Source: CAVZVW01 sp963778845 (lineage in GTDB: Bacteria > Actinomycetota > Actinomycetes > Actinomycetales > Kineosporiaceae). From it: a stretch of DNA of 64,000 nucleotides. The stretch covers positions 186,001 through 250,000 of the forward strand of contig CAVZVW010000004.1 in assembly GCA_963778845.1 (NCBI GenBank), given 5' to 3'. Positions 46,838-55,119 of the stretch are shown here, piece by piece. The notes under the pieces were generated by a model. That model did no database searches. It was not told where the DNA came from and worked only from the letters and a program-made list of their open reading frames with translations. Each line of letters starts with the position of its first letter. The stretch's first letter is position 1. A program made the position numbers and the translations under genes.

Positions 46838-47488
46838 GCGACGCCTCGCCCGCTCAGGACCGCCTGCTCCTCCAGGCGCACGTGGACGGCGACCCAGACG
46901 CCTTCACCGAGCTCGTACGTCGGCACCGTGACCGGCTCTGGGCGGTGGCGATCCGCACCCTGGGCGATCGCGAGGAGGCCGCTGACGCGCTCCAGGACGC
47001 GCTGATCTCGGCGTACCGCAACGCGGCGCAGCTACCGGGGTGAGGCTGCCGTGACGACGTGGCTGCATCGGGTCGTGGTCAACGCGTGCCTCGACCGCGT
47101 GCGACGCCGCCAGGCACGACCGGGCGACCCGCTCGGAGACCGGGACGTCGCCTCGCCCCGCGACGAGCATGCCGCCACCGAGACGCGCCTCGACGTCCAG
47201 ACCGCCCTGTCCAGGCTCCCCCAGACCCAACGTGTGGCAATCGTGCTCGTCGACATGGAGGACGTCCCGGTGGCTGAGGTCGCCCGGCTGCTCGGAGTGG
47301 CCGAGGGGACGGTCAAGTCCCGATGCTCGCGAGGCCGCGCTGCCCTGGCGGTGTGGTTGCGACCCCAGCCACGCACGAGCGGGAACCGCAGGGCCGGCTC
47401 GCGCGTCGCACCGGCGGAGGAACCGGCAGCCCCCGTGGGCGGCCAGCCGGGTGCGACTGCAGGCGCTACCGGGGGGGAGGGATGGTGA
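46834..47488 (+). CDS. sigM: ECF sigma factor SigM, one frameshift
   Basis: Corrected length is 217 residues. Region 2 is LLLQAHVDGDPDAFTELVRRHRDRLWAVA and DALQDALISAYRNAAQ. One inserted base near 47030 makes a premature TGA. Read on in the other frame it continues YRGEAAVTTWLHRVVVNACLDR, and region 4 is LPQTQRVAIVLVDMEDVPVAEVA with VAEGTVKSR. The GTG overlaps the pseudokinase stop and the end overlaps the anti-sigma gene. SigM responds to envelope or oxidative stress in relatives. Confidence 0.9.
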
Positions 47489-48567
47489 CACGCGTGTCCG
47501 GACAGCACCCTGACCGGGACCTTCTCGCCGATCTCGCGGCCGCCGTCCTGCCCGAGGAGCAGGCGCAGGCCCTCGAGGAGCACGTCCGCTCCTGCAGCGA
47601 CTGCACGAAGGTGCTCGCCGACGCCGAGCGCGTGCGCAGCCTCCTGCTCGCCCACGACCCCGGACCCATGCCCGACGACGTCTGGGCCCGGCTGGAGTCA
47701 GCAATCATGGCCGCCGCCGACCTTCCTGCCGACGGCGTCCATGCCGTGCCGGACGGCGTCCATCCGGCGATGGCGATCGAACCCATCCCCGAGGTCGTGC
47801 GCCGACCGGCGCGCCAGGGGGTGACCGGCTCGTGGACGGAGACCGACCTGGTTCCCATCCGTCCGCACACGCCCCGCGGCTCCCGCCTGGGCCGACCGTC
47901 CCGCAACTCCCTTCGCACCCGCCGCCAGGTTCGCGAGGAGACCCAAAGCGCGAGACCCTCCCGGCGGTCCGTGCTGCTGGCCGTCGCCGCGGCGATCGTG
48001 GTCGTAGCCGGAGCCGGTGTCGTCGTGATCCCCCGGTTGCTGCCGGGCGGAGGGTCGGCGGGCACGTCGGTCGCCGGCTACGAGTCTGCGGGCGGCGGGC
48101 GCGTCTCTGGAGCCGCCGCCCCGGCCGTGCCGGCTCTCGGCGTCCTGGCCACGGGTCACGACTACACCAAGGCCACGATCGTGGCCCAGGTCCGAGGGCT
48201 GCTCGGCAGCTCGCTCGCCCGCGGCGATGCCTCCTCGTCCACACCGGCGGCGTCCTCCGGAGCGGTCGGGTCGGGCGTCGCACCGAAGGACACCGCACAG
48301 CTCCCGACCCCGGCCCGAGCCTCCGTTCCTCAGGCGCAGGCAAGCGGTGGCCTGACCGACCCCGCGGTGCTCGCCCAATGTCTGAAGCAGCTCGACACCC
48401 AGGGACCCGCGCTGGCGGTAGACCTGGCCCGCTGGCAGGGTCAGGAGGCTGCGGTCATCGTGGTCCCGTCGCAGTCGGGAACCGGCGGCTACGAGGTCTG
48501 GGTGGTGGCGCGCTCGTGCCGCGCGGGCGCTGACGGCACCTTGTACTGGGCGTCGATCAGCCCGTAG
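47482..48567 (+). CDS. Zinc anti-sigma factor for SigM (RsmA-like)
   Basis: The product is about 361 residues: an N-terminal zinc anti-sigma domain with the HxxxCxxC motif (EEHVRSCSDCTKVL), a basic linker, one membrane helix (RSVLLAVAAAIVVVAGAGVVVI) and a C-terminal outer domain ending in YEVWVVARSCRAGADGTLYWASI. It should hold SigM inactive. ATG 47482, GTG 47485 and GTG 47494 are possible starts; all overlap or follow the end of sigM. Gene order matches Rv3911-Rv3912. Confidence 0.88.
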   Translation: MVTRVSGQHPDRDLLADLAAAVLPEEQAQALEEHVRSCSDCTKVLADAERVRSLLLAHDPGPMPDDVWARLESAIMAAADLPADGVHAVPDGVHPAMAIEPIPEVVRRPARQGVTGSWTETDLVPIRPHTPRGSRLGRPSRNSLRTRRQVREETQSARPSRRSVLLAVAAAIVVVAGAGVVVIPRLLPGGGSAGTSVAGYESAGGGRVSGAAAPAVPALGVLATGHDYTKATIVAQVRGLLGSSLARGDASSSTPAASSGAVGSGVAPKDTAQLPTPARASVPQAQASGGLTDPAVLAQCLKQLDTQGPALAVDLARWQGQEAAVIVVPSQSGTGGYEVWVVARSCRAGADGTLYWASISP

Positions 48568-48608
48568 GACGCCGCGGCGAGCCTGTGACGCACACGATGA
48601 CGCGTGGT

Positions 48609-48634
48609 GGAACAGCGGGCACCTAGGATCGGTT
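48609..48634 (+). promoter_or_regulatory. SigR/SigH-like promoter of trxBA
   Basis: GGAAC (48609-48613) is followed after exactly 18 bases by GTT (48632-48634), matching the GGAAY-N18-GTT form recognised by actinobacterial redox sigma factors SigR and SigH. The thioredoxin genes are their classic targets. The start codon of trxB is about 84 bases downstream. Confidence 0.65.
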
Positions 48635-48717
48635 CGTGTAGTCAAGCGTCGAGCTGACCCGCCCGGCGCCGGTGAGGCCCTGTGACCTGCAGGGCGTCCC
48701 CCCGCGGGAGAGACAAC

Positions 48718-49758
48718 GTGAGCGACGACGTGCGCGACCTGATCATCATCGGTTCCGGACCTTCCGGGTACACCGCGGCGCTGTACGCGGCGCGAGCCGA
48801 CCTGCACCCCTTGGTCTTCGAGGGGTCGGTCACGGCCGGCGGTGCGCTCATGACCACCACCGACGTCGAGAACTACCCTGGCTTCCCTGAGGGCGTCATG
48901 GGCCCGGAGCTGATGGAGAAGCTGCGCGCCCAGGCCGAGCGCTTCGGGGCCGAGCTCGTCACCGACGACGTCGTAGACGTGGACCTGACGGGCTCCGTGA
49001 AGCGCGTCGTCTCGGGGTCGGGGACGACGCACACGGCCCGTACGGTCATCCTCGCCACGGGGTCGGCCTACCGCGAGCTGGGGCTGGACAACGAGAGGCG
49101 GCTCTCCGGCCACGGGGTGAGCTGGTGCGCCACCTGCGACGGGTTCTTCTTCCGTGACCAGGACATCGTGGTCGTCGGCGGTGGGGACTCCGCCCTGGAG
49201 GAGGCCACGTTCCTCAGCCGCTTCGCGCGCAGCGTCACAGTCGTGCACCGCCGTGGGTCCCTGCGCGCCTCCAAGATCATGCAGGACAGGGCGTTCGCCG
49301 ACCCCAAGCTGCGGTTCGTGTGGGACAGCACCGTGGTCGACGTCCTCGGCGACACGAGGGTGACCGGGGTCAGGTTGCGCCATCTGACCACCGGAGAGGA
49401 GTCGGTCATCGACGTCACCGGCATGTTCGTGGCGATCGGCCACGACCCCCGCGTGGACCTCCTGCGGGGACAGGTCGACCTCGACGACGCCGGCTACATC
49501 AGCGTCGAGGGCCGCAGCTCGCGCACGTCCGTGCCCGGGGTGTTCGCGTGCGGGGACGTCGTCGACCACGAGTACAGGCAGGCGGTCACCGCCGCAGGCT
49601 CGGGGTGCGTCGCGGCGCTCGACGCCGAGCGATACCTTGCAGCTCTGGACGACACGGCACTGGACGGCACGGCACTGGACGGCACGGCTCTCGACACCGC
49701 ACTCGACGGTGCGACGGTCGAGGCCGACAGCCTTGCCGCCGGCGCTACCGGGCTCTGA
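48718..49758 (+). CDS. trxB: Thioredoxin-disulfide reductase
   Basis: This 346-residue FAD/NADPH enzyme reduces thioredoxin. The motifs are GSGPSGYTAALYAARA, the redox-active CATC (Cys 137 and 140), GGGDSALEEATFLSRFA and FACGDVVDHEYRQAVTAAGSGC. The usual protein ends near AERYLA. Here about 35 extra residues follow, with a TALDG repeat encoded by near-identical 15-base units. The GTG at 48718 follows CGGGAGAGA. trxA follows after 54 bases. Confidence 0.95.
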   Translation: MSDDVRDLIIIGSGPSGYTAALYAARADLHPLVFEGSVTAGGALMTTTDVENYPGFPEGVMGPELMEKLRAQAERFGAELVTDDVVDVDLTGSVKRVVSGSGTTHTARTVILATGSAYRELGLDNERRLSGHGVSWCATCDGFFFRDQDIVVVGGGDSALEEATFLSRFARSVTVVHRRGSLRASKIMQDRAFADPKLRFVWDSTVVDVLGDTRVTGVRLRHLTTGEESVIDVTGMFVAIGHDPRVDLLRGQVDLDDAGYISVEGRSSRTSVPGVFACGDVVDHEYRQAVTAAGSGCVAALDAERYLAALDDTALDGTALDGTALDTALDGATVEADSLAAGATGL

Positions 49759-49812
49759 CTGGCCGCACGGGCGCCAGAGGCAGAAACGACCCACGAACAG
49801 GGAGACGACGCG

Positions 49813-50139
49813 ATGGCTGCGACCAAGGCCGTGACCGACGAGACGTTCGACGCCGATGTCCTCAAGGCGGACAAGCCGGTGCTGGTCGACTTCTGGGCCC
49901 CGTGGTGCGGTCCGTGCCGGCAGGTCGCTCCGATCCTGGACGAGATCGCTGAGGCACACAGCGACAAGATCGAGGTGGTCAAGCTCAACACCGACGAGAA
50001 CCCGCGCGTCGTCACGACCTACGGGATCATCTCCATCCCCACCCTCAACGTCTACGCCAACGGCGAGCTGGTGAAGTCGATCATCGGCGCCAAGCCGAAG
50101 CCGATCCTTCTCCGCGAGCTCCAGGAGTGGCTGGCCTGA
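49813..50139 (+). CDS. trxA: Thioredoxin
   Basis: This 108-residue thioredoxin has the active site WCGPC (Cys 32 and 35), the cis-proline in ISIPTLNVYANG, and the full family length. It is the substrate of the upstream reductase and reduces protein disulfides in the cytoplasm. The ATG follows AGGGAGACGACGCG. The cwlM gene begins 7 bases after the stop, so the three genes are probably one transcript. Confidence 0.97.
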   Translation: MAATKAVTDETFDADVLKADKPVLVDFWAPWCGPCRQVAPILDEIAEAHSDKIEVVKLNTDENPRVVTTYGIISIPTLNVYANGELVKSIIGAKPKPILLRELQEWLA

Positions 50140-50146
50140 CGCACTG

Positions 50147-51388
50147 GTGACCACGCAGCCATCCACGGTCCCGCCGGGCCTGCAGCCGGCCCCCGCCGAC
50201 CTGGCGCGGGCGTCGTCCGGCTCGATGGGCTCCGGCGCGCACGGCCCGCATGTCCTGCGCCCGGGGGACGACGGGCCGGCGGTCGCAGGCCTGCGCGGGC
50301 AGCTTCGGGCGCTCGGACTTCTCTGCCCCAAGGCGCTGACTGCCGACGAGACCCACTTCGACCCTGGCGTCGAGGCCGCCGTCCGGGCGTTCCAGCAGCG
50401 GCGCGGGCTGCGCGCCGACGGCGTCGTGGGCCCTCAGACGAGCCGCAGCCTGGACGCCGCGCGCTGGCGCCTCGGTGACCGCGCGCTCCTGTTCACCCCA
50501 GGGCATCTCATGCTCGGTGACGATGTGGCGGAGCTGCAGGAGAAGCTCGTGGTCCTGGGCCTGCTGCACAGCCGCGTCGACGGGGTCTTCGGTGTCGGGA
50601 CGGACGCCGCCCTGCGAGAGATCCAGCGCAGCCTGGGCCTTCCGGCCGACGGCCTCTGCGGTCCGATGACTCTGCGTGCCCTCGCAGGGCTGTCGCGTTC
50701 GGTCTCTGGCGGGGACCCGTGGGCCCTGCGGCAGCAGGCCGCCGTCGCCGGCGCTGGCAGCAGTCTTGCCGGCAAGGTGGTGGTCCTCGACCCCGCTCAC
50801 GGGGGTGGCGACCTCGGGGTCAGCGCCGGCGGCCTGCACGAGGCCGACATCACCCTCGACGTCGCGGGGCGCGTGGAGCGACGCCTCGCTGCGTCCGGAG
50901 CCACGCCCGTGCTCACCCGTGGCCTGGACGCAACCCCGTCGGAGGCCGAGCGAGCGTTGCTCGCCCGACAGGTCGAGGCCGACCTCCTGCTGAGCCTGCA
51001 CTGCGACGGCTCCGCCAGCACGCGGGCGAACGGGGTCGCGACGTTCTACTGGGGCGACTCCCGCGTGAGCGCCTGGTCGGCGGTGGGGGCCCGACTGGCC
51101 GGTCTGCTGCAGCGTGAGCTCGTCGCGCGCACCGGCATGGCCGACTGTCGCACGCACCCTCGCACCTACGAGATCCTGCGACACACGGCCATGCCTGCGG
51201 TGCGCGTGGAGCTCGGGTACCTGACCCATGCCGGGGACGCCGCGCGCCTGGCCGACCCCGCGGTTCGCGACACCATCGCCGAAGCGGTGGTGATCGCGGT
51301 CCAACGTCTCTACCTCGGCGAGGACGACCCCACCAAGACGGGCTCGCTGCGGCTGAGCGACGTGCTGGGGCGCGCCGGTCTGGTGTAG
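50147..51388 (+). CDS. cwlM: CwlM-like N-acetylmuramoyl-L-alanine amidase homologue
   Basis: The product has 413 residues: two peptidoglycan-binding domains (PAVAGLRGQLRALGLL ... AVRAFQQRRGLRADGVVG and DDVAELQEKLVVLGLL ... ALREIQRSLGLPADGLCG) and an amidase_3 domain. That domain has metal ligands in LDPAHGG, HEADITLD and LHCDGS and the Glu in RVELGYLTH. There is no signal peptide. M. tuberculosis CwlM in the same position is a cytoplasmic regulator of MurA; that role is likely but inferred here. Confidence 0.92.
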   Translation: MTTQPSTVPPGLQPAPADLARASSGSMGSGAHGPHVLRPGDDGPAVAGLRGQLRALGLLCPKALTADETHFDPGVEAAVRAFQQRRGLRADGVVGPQTSRSLDAARWRLGDRALLFTPGHLMLGDDVAELQEKLVVLGLLHSRVDGVFGVGTDAALREIQRSLGLPADGLCGPMTLRALAGLSRSVSGGDPWALRQQAAVAGAGSSLAGKVVVLDPAHGGGDLGVSAGGLHEADITLDVAGRVERRLAASGATPVLTRGLDATPSEAERALLARQVEADLLLSLHCDGSASTRANGVATFYWGDSRVSAWSAVGARLAGLLQRELVARTGMADCRTHPRTYEILRHTAMPAVRVELGYLTHAGDAARLADPAVRDTIAEAVVIAVQRLYLGEDDPTKTGSLRLSDVLGRAGLV

Positions 51389-51402
51389 TCGCGGAGCGAG
51401 CC

Positions 51403-51420
51403 GCCGGCCCGGGGGCCGGC
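51403..51420 (+). terminator. GC hairpin after cwlM
   Basis: GCCGGCCC and GGGCCGGC pair perfectly around a two-base loop, 15 bases after the cwlM stop. A U-less GC hairpin is the usual terminator form in high-GC actinomycetes. Confidence 0.55.
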
Positions 51421-51530
51421 CGCACCGCGGCGCACCACGTCCGACGGTGCCCGTCGACCCGGCCTCTCGGGGTGGGAAGACGGCACCTGCACGGCGGCAC
51501 CCAGCCCGTCCGCGATCTGCCGACCCAAAG

Positions 51531-51544
51531 TGAACGCGCGTTCA
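51531..51544. promoter_or_regulatory. Perfect 14-bp palindrome in a convergent gap
   Basis: TGAACGCGCGTTCA is self-complementary, and a third half-site (CGTTCA) follows at 51551. It looks like a TetR-type operator. It lies in the 298-bp gap (51389-51686) between two genes that end towards each other, where no promoter is expected. No convincing reading frame was found in this gap. Confidence 0.5.
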
Positions 51545-51686
51545 GTACGGCCGTTCACCACCGCACGGGGTCCATGAGCGTCGACTGCCGGGGGCAGCCT
51601 CCCAGGAGGGCACCCACGGACCCGATCCGGGGCACCACGAACGGGATCGCCGTGCAGCACAACGGATCGACCTGCTGAGCCACCCG

Positions 51687-52343
51687 TCAGAAGACTGTCG
51701 TGCGAGGCGACGTGAGCGCGGGGGTCGTCTGCCGCACGCTGCCGAGAATGCGTTCGATGGCCTGCTCGACGTCCTCCCGCCACGACAGCGCCGTCTTCAG
51801 GTCGAGGCGCAGCCGCGGGAACCTCGTGTGCGGGCGGACAGTCTTGAACCCGACTGACAGCAGCATGTCCGCCGGCACGAGGCAGGCCGTCGCTGAGTCC
51901 CGCGACCCCGGCGCGGTACCCGAGGCGAGGCCGAATGCCTCCATGGCCCGCACGCCACGGCGAGTGAGGTCCTTGGCCGCAGCCTGCACCAGCATGCGCG
52001 CCAGGCCACCCCCCGCGTAGAGCGGAAGGACTCGCACCGCCGTCAACAGCACGGCGTCGGCGCTGACAGGCGAGGTGGGGAAGGCCATGGCCCTGGGGAC
52101 GAAGGCGGGCGGCGCGTAGGAGACATAGCCGGCAGGGTCGTCGTCCACGTACGCGATGCGCCCGCAGGACCCCCACTCGAGAAGTGTCGCGGACAGCCAT
52201 GCCTCCTTCTCGAACGCCGTGCCGCCGGCCTCGGCGGCCTGCCGGGCGGCGACGGCGTCGAGCTCCCACACGACGCAGGTGCGGCATGGGTCGGGTAGAT
52301 CGCAGACGTTGTCCAGGGTCAGCGCGGCGAGGCGGCGCCCCAT
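51687..52343 (-). CDS. GNAT family N-acetyltransferase
   Basis: This 218-residue protein has the acetyl-CoA fold: GRIAYVDDDPAGYVSYAPPAFVPRA, then VLLTAVRVLPLYAGGGLARMLVQAAAKDL (the CoA pyrophosphate loop), then RAMEAFGLASGT. A Cys-rich start (CDLPDPCRTCVVWEL) is typical of the actinobacterial Rv3916c-like group found beside parB. The substrate is unknown. The ATG overlaps the stop of an upstream small membrane gene (TGATG). Confidence 0.85.
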   Translation of the reverse strand: MGRRLAALTLDNVCDLPDPCRTCVVWELDAVAARQAAEAGGTAFEKEAWLSATLLEWGSCGRIAYVDDDPAGYVSYAPPAFVPRAMAFPTSPVSADAVLLTAVRVLPLYAGGGLARMLVQAAAKDLTRRGVRAMEAFGLASGTAPGSRDSATACLVPADMLLSVGFKTVRPHTRFPRLRLDLKTALSWREDVEQAIERILGSVRQTTPALTSPRTTVF

Positions 52344-52585
52344 CAGCCGTTCGCCTCCACGGGTGCTCGCTGCGTCAGGTCGAGGTCCACACGGCGTTGC
52401 TCCGGCGGCTCAGCGTCCACCTCGTGATCTGGCGAGGCCGACCGGGTCGCCCACGGTTCGTCCGTCGCCGGCGTTCCGGTCGGGTCGGCCGGCTCGCTCC
52501 GAGCGCGTGGCCGAAGCAGAGCGAAGAGGAACCCGACCGTGACGCCCGTGGCGAGGCCCGTGGCGACGAGGGTGCGCAGACGCAT
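52343..52585 (-). CDS. Small single-helix membrane protein
   Basis: This is an 80-residue protein from ATG 52585 with a good ribosome binding site (AGGAGTGTCGC). The N-terminus (MRLRTLVATGLATGVTVGFLFALLRPRAR) is one membrane helix and the rest is acidic and disordered. It resembles small anchor proteins near parB in other actinomycetes. It overlaps the start of the GNAT gene and is likely coupled to it. No function can be given. Confidence 0.7.
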   Translation of the reverse strand: MRLRTLVATGLATGVTVGFLFALLRPRARSEPADPTGTPATDEPWATRSASPDHEVDAEPPEQRRVDLDLTQRAPVEANG

Positions 52586-52738
52586 GCGACACTCCTGAAC
52601 GGGGTGCAGAAGCGGCATCCTGCCGCGTGATCGGAACTGGCCGTCCGAACAGCAATGGTACGCAGCGGTTTGGCGGGGGTGAAGACCACGGGGCGTAGCA
52701 ATGGCTCCACATCTCGTAGTCAGGGCGCGGGAGGATGT

Positions 52739-54064
52739 GTGCGGGAAGCGCAGCCGACGGCGGCCGGGGCCCCCGGGTCGCGGCTCGACCGGTGGGTCGG
52801 CTCGTATGCCAGCAGGACGCGGGGCATGACGGCCTCGGAGATCCGCGCCTTGTTCGCGGTGGCCAGCAGGCCTGAGGTGGTCTCCTTGGCGGGAGGGATG
52901 CCCTGCCTGTCGGCGCTCCCCCTCGACGTCGTCGGGGACGCCCTGGCACGACTGGTCGCCGAACACGGGACCGTTGCCCTGCAGTACGGGTCCGGTCAGG
53001 GCGATCCTGGCCTTCGCGAGCGCATTCTGGACGTGATGGCGCCCCAGCAGGTGCAGGCCCACCCGGACGACATCGTTGTCACCACCGGCTCCCAACAGGC
53101 CATCGACCTCGTCACCCGCATCTTCGTCGACCCCGGCGACGTCGTCGTCGCCGAGGCCCCCAGCTACGTCGGCGCACTCAGCGTCTTCGGCTCCTACCAG
53201 GCCGACGTGGTCCACGTCCCGATGGACGCCGACGGGCTGAACCCCGTGGCCCTCGACGAGACCTTGCGACGCCTGCGTCGGGAGGGTCGCCGCGTCAAGC
53301 TCCTCTATACGATCCCCAACCATCACAACCCCGCTGGTGTGACCCTCTCCTCGGCGCGTCGCCCGCAGGTGATCGAGATCGCGGCGCGTTTCGGGGTGCT
53401 CGTTGTCGAGGACGACCCGTACGGTCTGCTCGGCTTCGACGGTGACCCTCTGCCCGCCCTGCGCTGCGCCGAGGCCGAGGGCGTGGTCTACCTCGGCTCG
53501 TTCTCCAAGACTTTCGCACCCGGCTTCCGGGTCGGCTGGGCCGTGGCTCCTCACGCTGTGCGCGAGAAGCTCGTGCTCGCCAGCGAGGCGTCCATCCTCT
53601 GCCCCAGCGCCTTCAGCCAGCTCGCCGTGGCCGCCTATCTCGACGGGCACGACTGGAAGCACCAGGTGGGGGTGTTCCGGGACCTCTACCGCGAGCGACG
53701 GGACGCCGCGCTGGCCGCCCTGGAGGACCTCATGCCTTCGTGCACGTGGACGACGCCCGGCGGCGGCTTCTACGTCTGGGTGCACCTGCCGGACGGCCTC
53801 GACGCCAAGGCCATGCTGCCGCGGGCGGTGACCGAGCGGGTCGCCTACGTACCGGGGACGGCCTTCTTCGCCGATGGTCAGGGTGCCTCGTACATGCGGC
53901 TGTCCTACTGCTACCCGCCGCCAGAACGCATCCGGGAAGGGATCCGGCGGCTGTCGGGCGTGGTGGACTCCGAGCTCGACCTGCAGTCCACCTTCGGCCG
54001 CACCCGCCGGCCGGCACCGGAGCGACCCGGTGCGGTGCACTCCCCTGGACCGGACCTCACCTGA
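52739..54064 (+). CDS. PLP-dependent aminotransferase, MocR-domain/LysN type
   Basis: The product has about 441 residues with the fold-type I pattern: VVSLAGGMPCLSALPLDVV, VTTGSQQAIDLVTRIFVDPGD, YTIPNHHNPAGVTLSSARR. The PLP lysine is in LGSFSKTFAPGFRVGW, followed by MRLSYCYPPPERIREGIRRL. It resembles 2-aminoadipate or aromatic aminotransferases without a DNA-binding domain. I chose the GTG at 52739 (GGGAGG just upstream). It is followed by a D-Ala-D-Ala-ligase-like gene, so it may supply or remove an amino acid used there. Confidence 0.88.
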   Translation: MREAQPTAAGAPGSRLDRWVGSYASRTRGMTASEIRALFAVASRPEVVSLAGGMPCLSALPLDVVGDALARLVAEHGTVALQYGSGQGDPGLRERILDVMAPQQVQAHPDDIVVTTGSQQAIDLVTRIFVDPGDVVVAEAPSYVGALSVFGSYQADVVHVPMDADGLNPVALDETLRRLRREGRRVKLLYTIPNHHNPAGVTLSSARRPQVIEIAARFGVLVVEDDPYGLLGFDGDPLPALRCAEAEGVVYLGSFSKTFAPGFRVGWAVAPHAVREKLVLASEASILCPSAFSQLAVAAYLDGHDWKHQVGVFRDLYRERRDAALAALEDLMPSCTWTTPGGGFYVWVHLPDGLDAKAMLPRAVTERVAYVPGTAFFADGQGASYMRLSYCYPPPERIREGIRRLSGVVDSELDLQSTFGRTRRPAPERPGAVHSPGPDLT

Positions 54065-54102
54065 TACCCGCCGTCTGGACCCGTCTCCCGTTGGAGCCCA
54101 CC

Positions 54103-55101
54103 GTGTCGCTTTCCCCCCGTGTGCTCGTGCTGGCCGGCGGTCTGTCGCACGAGCGCGACGTCTCACTGCGCTCGGGACGACGTGTCGCCGAGTCGTTGCG
54201 CGACGCCGGGTGCGAGGTCATCGAGAGTGACGTGGACGCCGAGCTGCTGGCCACACTGGCACGGCAGCGGGTCGACGTCGTCTGGCCGGTGCTGCACGGC
54301 GCCAGCGGAGAGGACGGCTCCGTCCGTGACGTGCTGGATCTGGTGGGTGTGCCGTACGTCGGGGCGGTGGCGGCCGCCTGCCGTGCCGCGTGGGACAAGC
54401 CGGTCGCCAAGGCCGCCGCGGCGGCGGCGGGCCTCGACACCCCCCGGTCGGTGTCGCTACCGCACGGGACGTTCCGAGAGCTCGGGGCCGGCGCCGTGCT
54501 CAGCGCGATCGTCGACCGCTTCGGGCTGCCTCTCGTGGTCAAGCCCGCACGCGGCGGGTCCGCGCTCGGGGTGAGCGTGGTGCACGCGGCCACCGACCTG
54601 CCCAGAGCCATGGTCGACTGCTTCGCCTACGGCGAGGTCGCCCTCGTCGAACAGTTCGTCGCCGGCACCGAGGTGGCCGTCAGTGTCGTCGACACCGGTA
54701 CCGGCCCTCGCGCCCTTCCTGCCGTCGAGATCGTGCCGGACGGCGGGGTCTACGACTATGACGCCCGATATATAGCTGGTCGTACGGAGTTCTTCTGTCC
54801 TGCGCGTATTTCACCTGATATCTCTGCTCGGCTGGCGGACGCCGCCGTGCTCGCCCATCGGACATTCGGCCTGCGCCACCTGTCGCGCACCGACCTCATC
54901 GTCGACCACGGCGGGCGAGCGTGGTTCCTCGAGGTCAACGTGGCACCGGGGATGACCGAGACCTCACTCCTGCCGCAGTCCGTCGTCGCCGCCGGCGCAG
55001 TGCCCGCTCACCTGTACCGCGCCCTGGTTGAGCACGCCCTCGCGGGCTCAGACTCAGCCCGCAACCGCCGGGCGACCCCAGGTCACGCGTCGTCGGTATG
55101 A
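54103..55101 (+). CDS. D-alanine--D-alanine ligase family protein
   Basis: This 332-residue ATP-grasp ligase shows VLAGGLSHERDVSLRSGRRV, PVLHGASGEDGSVRDVLDL, KPARGGSALGVSVV, YDYDARYIAGRTEFFCPA and FLEVNVAPGMTETSLLPQ. It joins two amino acids, normally D-Ala, for peptidoglycan. Whether it is the housekeeping Ddl is unclear. About 25 codons (54757-54831) around the substrate loop are unusually AT-rich, with TAT, ATA, TCA and CCT codons. The end lies 18 bases from the convergent parB. Confidence 0.88.
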   Translation: MSLSPRVLVLAGGLSHERDVSLRSGRRVAESLRDAGCEVIESDVDAELLATLARQRVDVVWPVLHGASGEDGSVRDVLDLVGVPYVGAVAAACRAAWDKPVAKAAAAAAGLDTPRSVSLPHGTFRELGAGAVLSAIVDRFGLPLVVKPARGGSALGVSVVHAATDLPRAMVDCFAYGEVALVEQFVAGTEVAVSVVDTGTGPRALPAVEIVPDGGVYDYDARYIAGRTEFFCPARISPDISARLADAAVLAHRTFGLRHLSRTDLIVDHGGRAWFLEVNVAPGMTETSLLPQSVVAAGAVPAHLYRALVEHALAGSDSARNRRATPGHASSV

Positions 55102-55119
55102 GGCGGTATGAGGAGGACC

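Noticed and set aside
51472..51678. Small open frame in the gap after cwlM
   Set aside because: No ribosome binding site, no family features, and it covers the palindrome.
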